The position numbers and the translations under genes were made by a program. From positions 248,001 to 312,000 of the forward strand of contig NZ_LMUI01000016.1 in assembly GCF_009765995.1 (NCBI RefSeq): a DNA stretch of 64,000 nucleotides. Reading direction: 5' to 3'. This DNA is from Methylocapsa sp. S129. GTDB lineage: Bacteria > Pseudomonadota > Alphaproteobacteria > Rhizobiales > Beijerinckiaceae. Under the pieces are notes generated by a model, which saw nothing but the letters and a program-made list of their open reading frames with translations, did not search any database and had not been told where the DNA came from. Every line of letters starts with the position of its first letter. Position 1 is the stretch's first letter. Positions 34,833 through 43,185 of the stretch are shown here, in pieces.

Positions 34833-35045
34833 ATGAACAAGGACCATGTCAAAGGCGCGGCCGACAAAGCCAAAGGCGCGATCAAGGACGCCGCCGGCAA
34901 GCTGACGGGCGACAAACGCCTGCAAGCCGAAGGCAAGATCGACAAGGCCAAAGGCGCCGCCCACAAGGCGGTCGGCGACGCCAAAGACGCCATCCGCGGC
35001 GCTGCGCATAGCATCGACGACGAGCACAATTTCGACGACGAGTAG
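34833..35045 (+). CDS. CsbD-family stress protein
   Basis: A 70-residue, Lys/Ala/Asp-rich, Cys-free protein of the CsbD/YjbJ family, with imperfect repeats of the type AKGAIKDAAGKLTGDKRLQAEGK. The start has a strong AGGAGG site. These small, abundant proteins are usually induced by stress or in stationary phase; their molecular function is unknown. An intrinsic terminator follows 40 bases after the stop. Confidence 0.93.
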   Translation: MNKDHVKGAADKAKGAIKDAAGKLTGDKRLQAEGKIDKAKGAAHKAVGDAKDAIRGAAHSIDDEHNFDDE

Positions 35046-35402
35046 CGCGCGTTTAACGCGAAAAGGTTCTCCCAGAACGAACTTGGCCGCCCTGTGGGGC
35101 GGCCTTTTTGTGTCCGGCGTCGGCGGCGGTCGCAGCCTGAGGGGAGGCTTTGCGGCTTCTATCGGGACTCCTCTTGTTTACGAAAAAGCGCTCGCGCGGA
35201 TTGCGCGCCGCGAACGCCACGGCCTACCAGCTAGTGACGAAAATCTGACGCTTGGGTCCTGACAGAGAAGTCTGGCGTCGAACCAGGTTGGACCTCCGCC
35301 AACCGCGCCTAAACGACCGGACTTGGCCGAGGGCGGACGGGCAGGTTTCCGGATGAGTGGCGGTCCAAGACGACATTCAATCTGCCGAGACGGAGCGGCC
35401 CG
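35046..35402. other. Intergenic region after the CsbD gene
   Basis: This 357-base spacer starts with the CsbD terminator and then shows nothing I can name up to the convergent AraC-type gene. It is GC-rich with no long frame. It may contain decayed coding sequence, but no protein similarity is visible. Confidence 0.4.
35085..35109 (+). terminator. Intrinsic terminator of the CsbD gene
   Basis: GGCCGCCC-TGTG-GGGCGGCC followed by TTTTT forms an 8-bp perfect GC stem, a 4-base loop and a T-run, the classical rho-independent pattern. It lies 40 bases after the stop codon. Confidence 0.92.
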
Positions 35403-36308
35403 CTACGCAACGGCGGCTAGGCGCGCGTGATGACGAGGCGCGCTACCCATCACTCGCTTGAATGCAAAACTGAACGCGCTCTCAGATTCGTACCCCAGAG
35501 AGCGGGCGACGGCGCCAATGGGTTCGCCGCGCGAGAGTCTGCGGCCGGCGAGCAACATGCGCCAGCGCGTGAGATATTCGATCGGACCATCGCCGACCAA
35601 CTGCCCAAATCGCGCCGCGAAACCGGAGCGCGACATCCCGACTTCGAGGGCCAGCGCCGCCACCGTCCAGCGCCGCCCCGGCTCGCGATGGATGGCTGCG
35701 ATCGCCGCCCCCACCTGTCTGTCGGAGAGCGCGAACAGCCAGCCGACGCCGTTGCGCTCGTCGAGATGGAGGCGGAGCGCCTGGACGAAGATCATGTAGA
35801 CGAGCTGCTGGATAATCAAGAAGCTTCCCGGTTTGGACTCGGTCAGCTCTTGTCCCATCCGGTCGAAGGCCCAGCGCAACGTCTTGCGCTCGCTTTCCCT
35901 TCGCAGATGGACGATCGGCGGCAGCATGCCTAGCAGCATCTCCAACTGCGGCCCGGCGAGCTGAAAATGGCCGCCGAGCACCGTGACCCCGCGGCTGTCA
36001 TTCAGTTTGACCAGTTCGCCGTCGCGGGAGCCAAGAAAATGGCGCTTCCAGTCCTCGGCCGGCAGGGTCAGATCGCTTGCGACCCGGAATGGCCAGCCGC
36101 GCGGCAATAGGAAACAGTCGCCCTCTTCGAGAAGCACCGGCTCCCCGGCGCCCTCAATCGCGAGCCAGCACGCCCCTGCGGTCACGGCATAACATTTGAT
36201 CCCGTTGAAGGGATCAAAGCGGATCGACCAGTCTCCGCCCGCCTCGAAGCCGCCGACGAGATAGCTTCTCGGCTCCAGAAGCGAAATGACATCGGATAGC
36301 GGATCCAT
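35403..36308 (-). CDS. AraC-family regulator with cupin sensor domain
   Basis: A 301-residue regulator with an N-terminal cupin (Cupin_6/AraC_binding_2; EEGDCFLLPRGWPF) and a C-terminal pair of helix-turn-helix motifs ending in SLGYESESAFSFAFKRVMG. The start at ATG 36308 gives the usual N-terminus; an earlier in-frame ATG at 36407 adds a basic stretch unlike the family. It is divergent from a small membrane protein and a quinone-oxidoreductase-like gene. Cupin-AraC regulators of this type often control such neighbours, a link inferred from position. Confidence 0.87.
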   Translation of the reverse strand: MDPLSDVISLLEPRSYLVGGFEAGGDWSIRFDPFNGIKCYAVTAGACWLAIEGAGEPVLLEEGDCFLLPRGWPFRVASDLTLPAEDWKRHFLGSRDGELVKLNDSRGVTVLGGHFQLAGPQLEMLLGMLPPIVHLRRESERKTLRWAFDRMGQELTESKPGSFLIIQQLVYMIFVQALRLHLDERNGVGWLFALSDRQVGAAIAAIHREPGRRWTVAALALEVGMSRSGFAARFGQLVGDGPIEYLTRWRMLLAGRRLSRGEPIGAVARSLGYESESAFSFAFKRVMGSAPRHHARLAAVA

Positions 36309-36435
36309 CTTTGGACAATCTCCAACGAAGAATAGACGCCATCGCATAGATCGTCTGACTGCAATCGTCCATGCTCTTTCTCGACGCAATCGCCATCCGT
36401 CGAACAAACAAGCTGCGGCGTGCGGGAGACCGACA

Positions 36436-36807
36436 ATGACTTTTCAGATCATGGCGCTGATCATGACGTGCGCCGGCTGCCTTCTCGGCCTCCGCTTCAT
36501 CTTCGCCGGAGGTTCCGTGCTCAAGGAATGGGGCGTCGAAACGACCCCGGGGTCGCTTATCCTATTTCGCCGGATCGGCGCGATGTATCTTGCCCTCGCC
36601 CTGATGTTCTTCCTCGGACGAGCCGCGGCCCCCTCGGATATGCGCTCGGCAGTGTGTCTGGTCATGGGCGGAGCAATAACGCTGCTCGCGGGTCTCGGCC
36701 TCTTCGAGTTCCTGGCTCGACGCGTCGGGCCTGGCGTCTTCCGTTCGGTCGTCGGGGAGGCTGTGCTCGCGGCGGGCTTCGTATGGGTGTGGTGGGACGG
36801 TCAGTGA
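36436..36807 (+). CDS. Small integral membrane protein, unknown function
   Basis: A 123-residue hydrophobic protein with about four membrane segments (ALIMTCAGCLLGLRFIFAG; MYLALALMFFLG; VCLVMGGAITLLAGLGLFEF; VGEAVLAAGFVWVWW). The start follows GGGAG. It lies between the divergent AraC-type regulator and the oxidoreductase and is likely co-transcribed with the latter. I do not recognise a named family beyond a general resemblance to small DoxX-like or DUF4345-like membrane proteins. Confidence 0.75.
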   Translation: MTFQIMALIMTCAGCLLGLRFIFAGGSVLKEWGVETTPGSLILFRRIGAMYLALALMFFLGRAAAPSDMRSAVCLVMGGAITLLAGLGLFEFLARRVGPGVFRSVVGEAVLAAGFVWVWWDGQ

Positions 36808-36884
36808 CCGCACGGGCATTTGCCCCGCCTGAAGCCAATCGTCCTGCACACAACCGAAATCAGGACAGACCGAGGTCACTGCCT

Positions 36885-37820
36885 ATGAAACGCATCCAAT
36901 ATCTCCATTTCGGGGCGCCGGACGAACTGCGGCTGGACGAGGTGAAGCTGCCCGACGCCGGGAAGGGCCAAATTCGCGTCGAGGTCTGGGCGGCGGCGGT
37001 CAACCCAATGGACGGTAAGCTTCGGCGGGGCGAGATGAAGGCGATTTCCGGGTCCCGGTTTCCGCGCGGACTGGGCCATGATTTCGCCGGGGTGGTCGAA
37101 GCCGTCGGGCCGGGGCTAAAGCGGCTCAAGGTGGGCGATGAGGTCTTCGGCGTCACCTCCATCCGTCAAGCGGGCGCGTTCGCGGAATATCTTGTCGTGG
37201 ACGAAAAGAACGTTGCGCTCAAGCCGCGATCCTTCTCGTTCGAGCAAGCGGCCGCCTTCACCATAGTGAGTTTGACGGCATGGAATGCGCTGGTGACGAA
37301 GGCAAGGCTGAGAGAAGGCCAGTTAGTCTTTGTCACCGGGTGTCTGGGCGGGGTTGGACGTGCTGCGGTGCAGATAGCGCGCATGCGCGGCGCCAACGTC
37401 GTCGGCAGTTGCAGCGCGTCCGGGCGCGAGGAATCGCTGGCGCTGGGCGTGAGCGAGGTCGTCGACTATCGCGCATTCAACGTCGTTTCGCATCGGCATC
37501 GCTTCGACGTGGTCTTCGATACCGCGGGCGCGCTGTCTTTGAGCCAATGCAGTGCGATGTTGAAACGCGGCGGCTTGTCGCTGCACATCGTCCCCACCTT
37601 CGCCAAGATGATTGGTTGCCTGCTCCCGTCGCGACATCACCTGGTGTTCGGCAATCCCACGCTACGAGCCTTGGCCGGCATCGCCGAGGCGGCCGAGCGA
37701 GGCGAACTCGTTCCGGCGATTGGCCGTGTCGTGCCGCTATCTGAGGCCATCTCGGCTGTCGTCGAACTGGAAAAAACAGGCTCGCCCAAGGGAAAGCTGG
37801 TGATCGCTCCCATGCGATAG
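36885..37820 (+). CDS. Zinc-free medium-chain reductase (quinone oxidoreductase-like)
   Basis: A 311-residue MDR-superfamily protein. It has the GroES-like N-terminus with NPMDGKLRRGEM and LGHDFAGVV, lacks the zinc-ligand cysteines, and has the Rossmann loop TGCLGGVGRAAVQIA in place of GAAGGVG. The C-terminal end SPKGKLVI is standard. It should reduce quinones or enones with NADPH. The gene is probably controlled by the divergent AraC-type regulator. Confidence 0.87.
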   Translation: MKRIQYLHFGAPDELRLDEVKLPDAGKGQIRVEVWAAAVNPMDGKLRRGEMKAISGSRFPRGLGHDFAGVVEAVGPGLKRLKVGDEVFGVTSIRQAGAFAEYLVVDEKNVALKPRSFSFEQAAAFTIVSLTAWNALVTKARLREGQLVFVTGCLGGVGRAAVQIARMRGANVVGSCSASGREESLALGVSEVVDYRAFNVVSHRHRFDVVFDTAGALSLSQCSAMLKRGGLSLHIVPTFAKMIGCLLPSRHHLVFGNPTLRALAGIAEAAERGELVPAIGRVVPLSEAISAVVELEKTGSPKGKLVIAPMR

Positions 37821-38082
37821 CCTCTCGGCGTTCAATTGGGGCATACGCAATTCCCAAAGAAAACTACCCGTCGGCGATCCGCTGGACCGTGCGCCCGCTT
37901 TCGGGCGGTTCATCCGCGCTGAGGAATGACCGCGATGGGCGCAAACTGTCGGTCGCTCCGGGGCGGACGCAAGGCCCGCAACAACCCATAGCTACCCTGC
38001 GTGGCGGCCTTTTTGCTGTGCGCGAAGTATGTGATCCCGGCAGCTTCGTTCCGCCTCGCTTACCCTTTCAAGCGCGCTCCGC

Positions 38083-38856
38083 CTACCAGATCGTATAGCC
38101 GCAATCGACCACCATCAGCGCCCCGGTCATCGCGCTGGAGGCGTCGGCGGCCAGGAACAGGATGGCGGAAGCGATCTCGTCGGCGCGCGCCACCCGCTTC
38201 ATCGGCGTCATCTCCATCCAGACTGGGAACAGCGTGGGCTCGGTGAAGCCGCCGCGCGACATCGGAGTGTCGACATAGGTCGGCGCGACCGTATTGACGC
38301 GCACGCCGCGCTCGGCCCATTCGCCGGCGAGCGAGCGGGTGAGATGATGCACGCCGGCCTTGGCGGCGTTGTAATGCGCCTGGCGTTGCGGCTTGTTGGA
38401 AATCAGGCCCGACATCGAGCCGATGGTGATGATGGAGCCGCGCCCGCGCTGCAGCATCGGCCGGGCGAATTCGCGGCACGACCAGTAGACGCCGTTAAGG
38501 TCGACATCCAAAACCTTGCGCCAGACTTCGTCGGCCATCGATTCGCCCGGCGTGTCGGGCCAGGCGATGCCGGCGTTGGCGACCAGGATGTCGATGGCCC
38601 CATGGCGCTCGTTGGCTTCGCGCGCCGCGCGGCCGACCGCGTCGGCGTCGGTGACGTCGAGCAGGACCGCGTCGACCGCCCGCCCTTTGGCCAAGAGTTC
38701 GGCGCGGCCATTCTCCAGCACTTCGGCGTTGTGGTCGGAGATGACAACCTTGGCGCCCGCCTCCAGCAGGGCTTCGGCCGCGGCGAGGCCGATACCGCGG
38801 CCGCCGCCGGTGATGAAGGCGGTCTGGCCATCCAGTTTGTATTTCTCGAGATACAT
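38083..38856 (-). CDS. SDR-family polyol/sugar dehydrogenase-like protein
   Basis: A 257-residue classical SDR. It has TGGGRGIG (residues 16-23), NAG (94-96), Ser147 and Tyr162-x-x-x-Lys166, all intact. The sequence around MSRGGFTEPTLFPVWMEMTPMKR and the C-terminal VVDCGYTIW resembles SDRs active on sugar alcohols such as arabinitol or sorbitol. I chose ATG 38856 because GGGAA lies just upstream. It stands alone on the minus strand. The substrate is unproven. Confidence 0.85.
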   Translation of the reverse strand: MYLEKYKLDGQTAFITGGGRGIGLAAAEALLEAGAKVVISDHNAEVLENGRAELLAKGRAVDAVLLDVTDADAVGRAAREANERHGAIDILVANAGIAWPDTPGESMADEVWRKVLDVDLNGVYWSCREFARPMLQRGRGSIITIGSMSGLISNKPQRQAHYNAAKAGVHHLTRSLAGEWAERGVRVNTVAPTYVDTPMSRGGFTEPTLFPVWMEMTPMKRVARADEIASAILFLAADASSAMTGALMVVDCGYTIW

Positions 38857-38935
38857 GTTCCGTTTCCCTGCCATTGTTCATCTGCGCGTAGGGCGAAGAG
38901 TCAAGAATGCGATTCAATGTTCAACCGCTTGGCCG

Positions 38936-40213
38936 TCATCGCCGCTCTTCCTCGCGCCCAAAAAAATCAAACGCCGCCAGCGTCAGCGCCTCCGCCAGCC
39001 CCATCAATTCCTCAGCCTCGACGAATTCATCGGCCGCGCCCATAGCGTTGGGCGTCAGGCCGCACACCACGACCGGATGGGCCGCCGCCCGGTAGAGCCG
39101 CGCGTCGGAGGCGCCGACGCGCATGTTGACGACGGGCTCCACGCCCATCGCCTCGCGCACGCAAGCCGCCATAATGCCAACGATCGGGCTTTCCGGGTCC
39201 GTCCAGCTCGGCTCGTAGCTCTGAATCCACTCGACCGCGACGCCCTCGAGGCCGACGATCTGTCGCGCGATCCAATCTTTGATCTCGGATACGTTGACGC
39301 CGAGGGGAAGCCGGATGTCGGCCGTCGCCTCGGCCGCGTCCGGCACGAGATTGGGCAGGCGGCCGCCCTTGATCGTGCCGAAAGTGACGGTGACCTTGCG
39401 CAGCACGTCGCTCTCGCCGACGCCCGACAAAGCTTCGGAAACGGCGGAGGCCGCCGCGATCGTCTCCAGCACTTCCGCCGGCGCCCGCACAGCAAAGTCG
39501 CGCAGCGCGGCGATCCCCGCCATCGCGGCGACCAGCTTGTCGATCGCGCTGTCGCCGCGATGAACATGGGCGGCATGGGCCGAGCGGCCTTTCGCCTTCA
39601 GCCGCAGCCAGATCAGCCCCTTTTCGCCGATCCGCAACACGCGCGGCGAGCCGGCGTCCGCGCAGATCACGGCGTCGCCATGCGCATGCGCGACATGATC
39701 GAGCAGGAATTGCGTGCCGAGCCGCCCCATCGTTTCCTCATCGCCGGCGAAGGTCGCGACGATCTCGCCGCGCCAGTCTGAACGCGCGGCGGCGAGGCTT
39801 TGCAGCGCAAAAAGACTGGCCGCGAGGCCGCCTTTCATGTCCGAGACGCCAAGGCCATAGATCCGGCCGCCGATTTCCGCGCCGGTAGTGGAGGCGGTCC
39901 ATTCCTGGAGGTCGCCGAGCGGAAATGTGTCGAGATGGCCGTTGAAGATGAGGCGCGGGCCGTTGCCGGCCCCTTTCAGCCGCGCGACGACATTATGGAT
40001 GCCCTCGCCGGAGGCGTGCCGTTCCGCCGTCACGCCGGGCATGGCGTTCAGCAAATCCAGCATCGCGGCCGCGATGGCGCGCGTATCGCCGGGTGGGTTT
40101 GGGCTCGGTATGCCCAGCAATTTCAGAGCGATGTCAACGACCCCGCGCCGGTTTGCCCGCGCCTCGGCCGCCAGCGCTTGTCGGTTTGGATTGGGATCTG
40201 CGCGCGTCATCAT
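38936..40213 (-). CDS. M20-family metallopeptidase (ArgE/DapE/ACY1 type)
   Basis: A 425-residue dizinc amidohydrolase. The metal and catalytic motifs are present: NGHLDTFP, GVSDMKGG and FAGDEET, plus the dimerisation/lid domain with KGRSAHAAHVHRG. It probably removes an acyl group from an amino acid or small peptide in the cytoplasm. The specific substrate within ArgE, DapE and related types is not clear. No neighbouring biosynthetic gene helps the assignment. Confidence 0.87.
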   Translation of the reverse strand: MMTRADPNPNRQALAAEARANRRGVVDIALKLLGIPSPNPPGDTRAIAAAMLDLLNAMPGVTAERHASGEGIHNVVARLKGAGNGPRLIFNGHLDTFPLGDLQEWTASTTGAEIGGRIYGLGVSDMKGGLAASLFALQSLAAARSDWRGEIVATFAGDEETMGRLGTQFLLDHVAHAHGDAVICADAGSPRVLRIGEKGLIWLRLKAKGRSAHAAHVHRGDSAIDKLVAAMAGIAALRDFAVRAPAEVLETIAAASAVSEALSGVGESDVLRKVTVTFGTIKGGRLPNLVPDAAEATADIRLPLGVNVSEIKDWIARQIVGLEGVAVEWIQSYEPSWTDPESPIVGIMAACVREAMGVEPVVNMRVGASDARLYRAAAHPVVVCGLTPNAMGAADEFVEAEELMGLAEALTLAAFDFFGREEERR

Positions 40214-40332
40214 CTTTGCATCCTGGCGTGAAATCGTGGGGCAGGGGAGCCCCTATGGCCTTGGTCATCTGCTTGGCATGAAGACATGCAAGCGTGGGGA
40301 TTGATTCACGAATCCCGCATTGAGGGCTAGCA

Positions 40333-40578
40333 ATGACCGATAAATTTAGCTGGGACGAAATGGAAGACGATCTGGCCATCCAGGAACAGCGCGCCGTAGC
40401 GATTTACGAGAATCCGAGGGGCGACACGGTCGTCCGGCAGGCGGCCGAGCAATCGCCGGATGAGGATCATATCGTCATCATCAACCGGAACAATCTCGCC
40501 GCTTTCGTCGGCGCCTTGCAGCGCCATCTCGAAAACCAGCAGCAGCACGATTCCGCCCATCCGCGCAACGCGCATTAG
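40333..40578 (+). CDS. Small hypothetical acidic protein
   Basis: An 81-residue protein with GAGGG six bases before the ATG. It is acidic and polar (FSWDEMEDDLAIQEQRAVAIYENP… DEDHIVIINRNNLAAFVGALQRHLE), without membrane segments or cysteine. The pattern of a bulky conserved-looking centre and a disordered His/Gln tail suggests a real gene. I do not recognise it. Confidence 0.65.
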   Translation: MTDKFSWDEMEDDLAIQEQRAVAIYENPRGDTVVRQAAEQSPDEDHIVIINRNNLAAFVGALQRHLENQQQHDSAHPRNAH

Positions 40579-40882
40579 CGCGGGGCGGTTCAATCAGTCC
40601 GCTGTCATTGCGAGGGAGCGTAGCGACGAAGCAATCCAGACTTTGGCTCCGATAGCCTTCGTCTGGAACGGCTCCCGAAGCGTTCATGCGAGGTGGTAGA
40701 AGTTCCTCCTCTTGCCGTCCGCAAGCTGTGGATCATCGCTGCGCCTGAAAGAAGTGTACGATCGTTAAATGTCGCCGCATTCGCGAACCTGCCGCGATCG
40801 CGCTATTGTCGCCGCAGGCTTCGAATGCGCACAAGCGCGTAAAAAAGCATAGATGGTGGAAGCCCAAGCCATGGAGGTCCTC
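40579..40882. other. Intergenic region with a CATTGCGAG-type repeat
   Basis: This 304-base spacer begins with the dispersed repeat at 40604-40640 and an inverted pair TCCAGAC…GTCTGGA (40634-40666). After that comes plain upstream sequence for the cupin gene. No other gene is visible. Confidence 0.45.
40604..40640. repeat. Short dispersed repeat of the CATTGCGAG…GAAGCAATCCAG type
   Basis: The sequence GTCATTGCGAGGGAGCG, then TAGCGACGAAGCAATCCAGA, is an imperfect palindrome (TTGC…GCAA). Near-identical extragenic elements occur in many proteobacterial genomes. Only one copy is present in this window, so the assignment rests on recognition of the known repeat type. It lies just after the small acidic gene. 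Confidence 0.55.
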
Positions 40883-41392
40883 ATGGAGCATCCTGCAAGC
40901 CGGCGCGATCTTCTGCTGACATCGCTGCTGGCGGCGCTGCCGCTCGGCCTGTCGGGCGCGGCCGCCTCGCCGCTCGATCCGGCGCAGACGATCATCAAAC
41001 TGCCGGCCGATTTGCAGTGGAAATCGAACCCGGCCAATCCCGCGCGCAGCGTCGACATGTGCCCGTTGGTGGGGGACCCGGAAGCGTCGGGTCTCTACTA
41101 CACGCTGGTCCGCTGGTGGCCGGGCTATATGAGCGCGCCGCATAGCTATACCAGCGATCGGCTCTGCGTGATCGTCTCTGGAATCTGGTGGTGCAACAGC
41201 GGCGCCGATTTCGACCCCGCCGCCTGCGTCCCCGTGCCGGCCGGCAGTTTCGTGCGCCGCGTGGCGGGAACGCCGCATTACGACGGGGTGATCCGCAGCC
41301 ACAACGAGCCGGCCGTCATCGCGATCTGCGGCATCGGGCCCGTCAACTACAAGATCATCGATCCGTCGCTACCCTTTGTGCGGCCGGTGTAA
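40883..41392 (+). CDS. Tat-exported cupin-fold protein
   Basis: A 169-residue exported protein. The N-terminus SRRDLLLTSLLAALPLGLSG is a twin-arginine-type signal. The mature part is a small cupin-like beta barrel (YTLVRWWPGYMSAPHSYTSDRLCVIVSG… PVPAGSFVRR… THYDG-like region). I chose ATG 40883 because GGAGG lies five bases upstream; in-frame ATGs at 40853 and 40871 exist. Metal-binding His residues occur as in cupins, so export in folded form makes sense. Function unknown. Confidence 0.75.
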   Translation: MEHPASRRDLLLTSLLAALPLGLSGAAASPLDPAQTIIKLPADLQWKSNPANPARSVDMCPLVGDPEASGLYYTLVRWWPGYMSAPHSYTSDRLCVIVSGIWWCNSGADFDPAACVPVPAGSFVRRVAGTPHYDGVIRSHNEPAVIAICGIGPVNYKIIDPSLPFVRPV

Positions 41393-41480
41393 GCGCTCCG
41401 GCCGTGTCATTTCGGCGGCCGCAAAGGGCTGGAACTATTTCCCGCACGCCAAGTTATAGGTAGATCGATTCAATCCAGAT

Positions 41481-41589
41481 CGTCATGGCCGGGCTTGTCC
41501 CGGCCATCCACGCCGAGCTGCGACCGCTAACCTCGTAGGTTGTTTGCAACGGCGCCGCGTGGATGGCCGGGACAAGCCCGGCCATGACG
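41481..41589. repeat. Dispersed ~110-bp palindromic repeat, copy 2
   Basis: Complementary 33-base arms at 41481-41513 and 41557-41589 repeat the arms at 34031-34063 and 34108-34140. The loop-proximal sequence TTGCAACGGCGCCG is the reverse complement of the same part in copy 1, so the two copies are inverted relative to each other; the rest of the loop differs. It lies just upstream of the YeaQ-type membrane protein gene. Confidence 0.85.
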
Positions 41590-41641
41590 GCAGGGAATTG
41601 AGAATTGAACGGTCCAAGGCGTCTCCCGGGGAAAAACAGGC

Positions 41642-41935
41642 ATGTACCTCTCAAACGAAAGTCTCCTCGTCATTCTGTTCGTCGGCATTGTCGCCGGCTG
41701 GCTGGCGGGCAAGCTCGTGCGCGGCGCCGGATTTGGCCTCATCGGCGATTTGGTCGTCGGCATCATCGGCGCGTTCATCGGCGACTGGCTGCTGCCGCGC
41801 GTCGGCATCCATCTGGGCGTTGGAACCGTCGCTTTGATCATCAACGCGACCATCGGCGCCATCGTGCTGTTGCTCGTCCTCAGACTCGTCTGGGGCGGCG
41901 GCGGATGGGGCGGCCGCCTAGGTCGACGCTGGTAG
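41642..41935 (+). CDS. GlsB/YeaQ/YmgE-family membrane protein
   Basis: A 97-residue protein of the transglycosylase-associated (PF04226) family. It has three membrane segments, and the GxxAGWLAGKLVRG and GLIGDLVVGIIGAFIGDWLL motifs typical of this group. The C-terminus is unusually Gly/Arg-rich. Family members are stress-linked inner-membrane proteins of unknown biochemical role. The palindromic repeat copy 2 ends 52 bases before the start. Confidence 0.92.
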   Translation: MYLSNESLLVILFVGIVAGWLAGKLVRGAGFGLIGDLVVGIIGAFIGDWLLPRVGIHLGVGTVALIINATIGAIVLLLVLRLVWGGGGWGGRLGRRW

Positions 41936-42312
41936 CGGCGCCGATCAGGCGCGCTATCGTCCGATCCCGCGAAACTGACGGTCATAAACGCTGACAATCT
42001 CGTCGCGCGCCTCAGGCGCGCGGCCTCAAGATCGAAGCCCGCGCGTTGCGCCGCCTCGATGGCCTTGAAAAAGCAGCCGCGCGGGCCGGCGACAGCCCTC
42101 TATTCGACCGGCGTGAAGTTTGTCGAAATATCGCGGGCGTGAAACTCCAGATCAGCTCGGGCGAATGCCAAGTCTCGGTACGAGCGTCGCTGACCTCGCC
42201 GTGAACCGTTCCGTACGCTCTGGTTGCGACGCCCGCGTTTATAGCGTGCTTTCCTCAGGGCGCTCTTGGCGCGGCGCTGGAGGCTCGGCAAGCCTTGGCA
42301 ATCCCGTAATCC
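41936..42312. other. Intergenic region, possible decayed coding sequence
   Basis: A 377-base GC-rich spacer. It contains a perfect hairpin GCGCGCC-TCA-GGCGCGC (42005-42021) that could end transcription from the upstream gene, though no T-run follows. On the minus strand one frame reads GCFFKAIEAAQRAGFDLEAARLRRA; it is short and I cannot assign it. No promoter can be called with confidence. Confidence 0.35.
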
Positions 42313-43185
42313 ATGTCCGAAGCCCACGCCGGAGCCTCCTTCGTGAAAGTCGCTGCTCGCTGTCTTGCCTCGCTGCTGTGGCTCGCCGGCGCGCCTGTCG
42401 CGGGGGCCGCGGAGCTCGGCGAAACCATCCCGGGCCATCCTGGCCTGACCTATTTCGACATGGCGAAGCTTCTGGTGACGGACCTTGATCCTTCGGGGGA
42501 CGGCGCGGAGCATGCGATCGTTCCGTTCACCCATATCGAAGGCAAGGACTCGACGGTCGAAGCGCAGCAGGACGTGACATTGGACGCTTCCGACATCGAC
42601 GCCATGGCGATCCCGGGCGATCCGTCGCGCATCGTCGTTCTTGTCGACCTTGGTCACCAGGAAGGTTTTGTCGCCCACGCGGAATTGCTTGCGCTGTTCT
42701 CGCTTGCGCCGGCGCCCAGGCTCCTTGACGTTGTGGAAGTCGGGACGGCCGAGTCCATTGGTTTCGCGCAGAAGGAAAAGCCGGCGATGCTGGCGGCGCG
42801 CGCCCCGCTCATCCTCATCGACAGCGAGCATGACGATGCAGATCTGTCCCTGAGCTCGGTGGAAATGATCTTCATCCGCGGCGACCGGTTTCAGTTCATC
42901 GGCGCCTTTTCCACCTTCGATGAGAAGCTCTGCAGCTACAACCAGATGGAGCCGTGGTCGGTTGGCATTGTTCCGACCTCCGGCGCCTATCCAGCGATCC
43001 ATGTCTCCGTGCAGGAGCGCATCGCCGCCACGGGCGCGGAGGGTTGCGGCGACCAGCAAAAGACGCCGCGATCGCGCGTGACGACCTATCAGGCGAATTA
43101 TCGCTGGGACCCGCGCGCACTGCGCTTCACGACGCCATCGACGCAACTGAAACAGCTCGCCAGGGAAAACGACAAAGCGCCATGA
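42313..43185 (+). CDS. Secreted protein of unknown function, tandem paralogue 1
   Basis: A 290-residue exported protein (signal core CLASLLWLAGAPVAGAAE). A GTG at 42343 with GGAG upstream is an alternative start. The mature protein shares with the next gene the ordered blocks GETIPGHPGLTYFD, VTDL, MAIPGDPSRIVVL, LLALFSLAPAPRLLDVVEVGT, the terminal MFIRRDRFQ-like block and TYQANYRWDPRALRFTT. Apart from a couple of cysteines in the C-terminal half, no catalytic motif or membrane segment is evident. I do not recognise the family. The stop overlaps the next ATG. Confidence 0.78.
   Translation: MSEAHAGASFVKVAARCLASLLWLAGAPVAGAAELGETIPGHPGLTYFDMAKLLVTDLDPSGDGAEHAIVPFTHIEGKDSTVEAQQDVTLDASDIDAMAIPGDPSRIVVLVDLGHQEGFVAHAELLALFSLAPAPRLLDVVEVGTAESIGFAQKEKPAMLAARAPLILIDSEHDDADLSLSSVEMIFIRGDRFQFIGAFSTFDEKLCSYNQMEPWSVGIVPTSGAYPAIHVSVQERIAATGAEGCGDQQKTPRSRVTTYQANYRWDPRALRFTTPSTQLKQLARENDKAP

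Noticed and set aside
37892-37907. CGCCCG-CTTT-CGGGCG hairpin after the quinone-oxidoreductase-like gene
   Set aside because: The stem is only six pairs and no T-run follows, so I do not call it a terminator.
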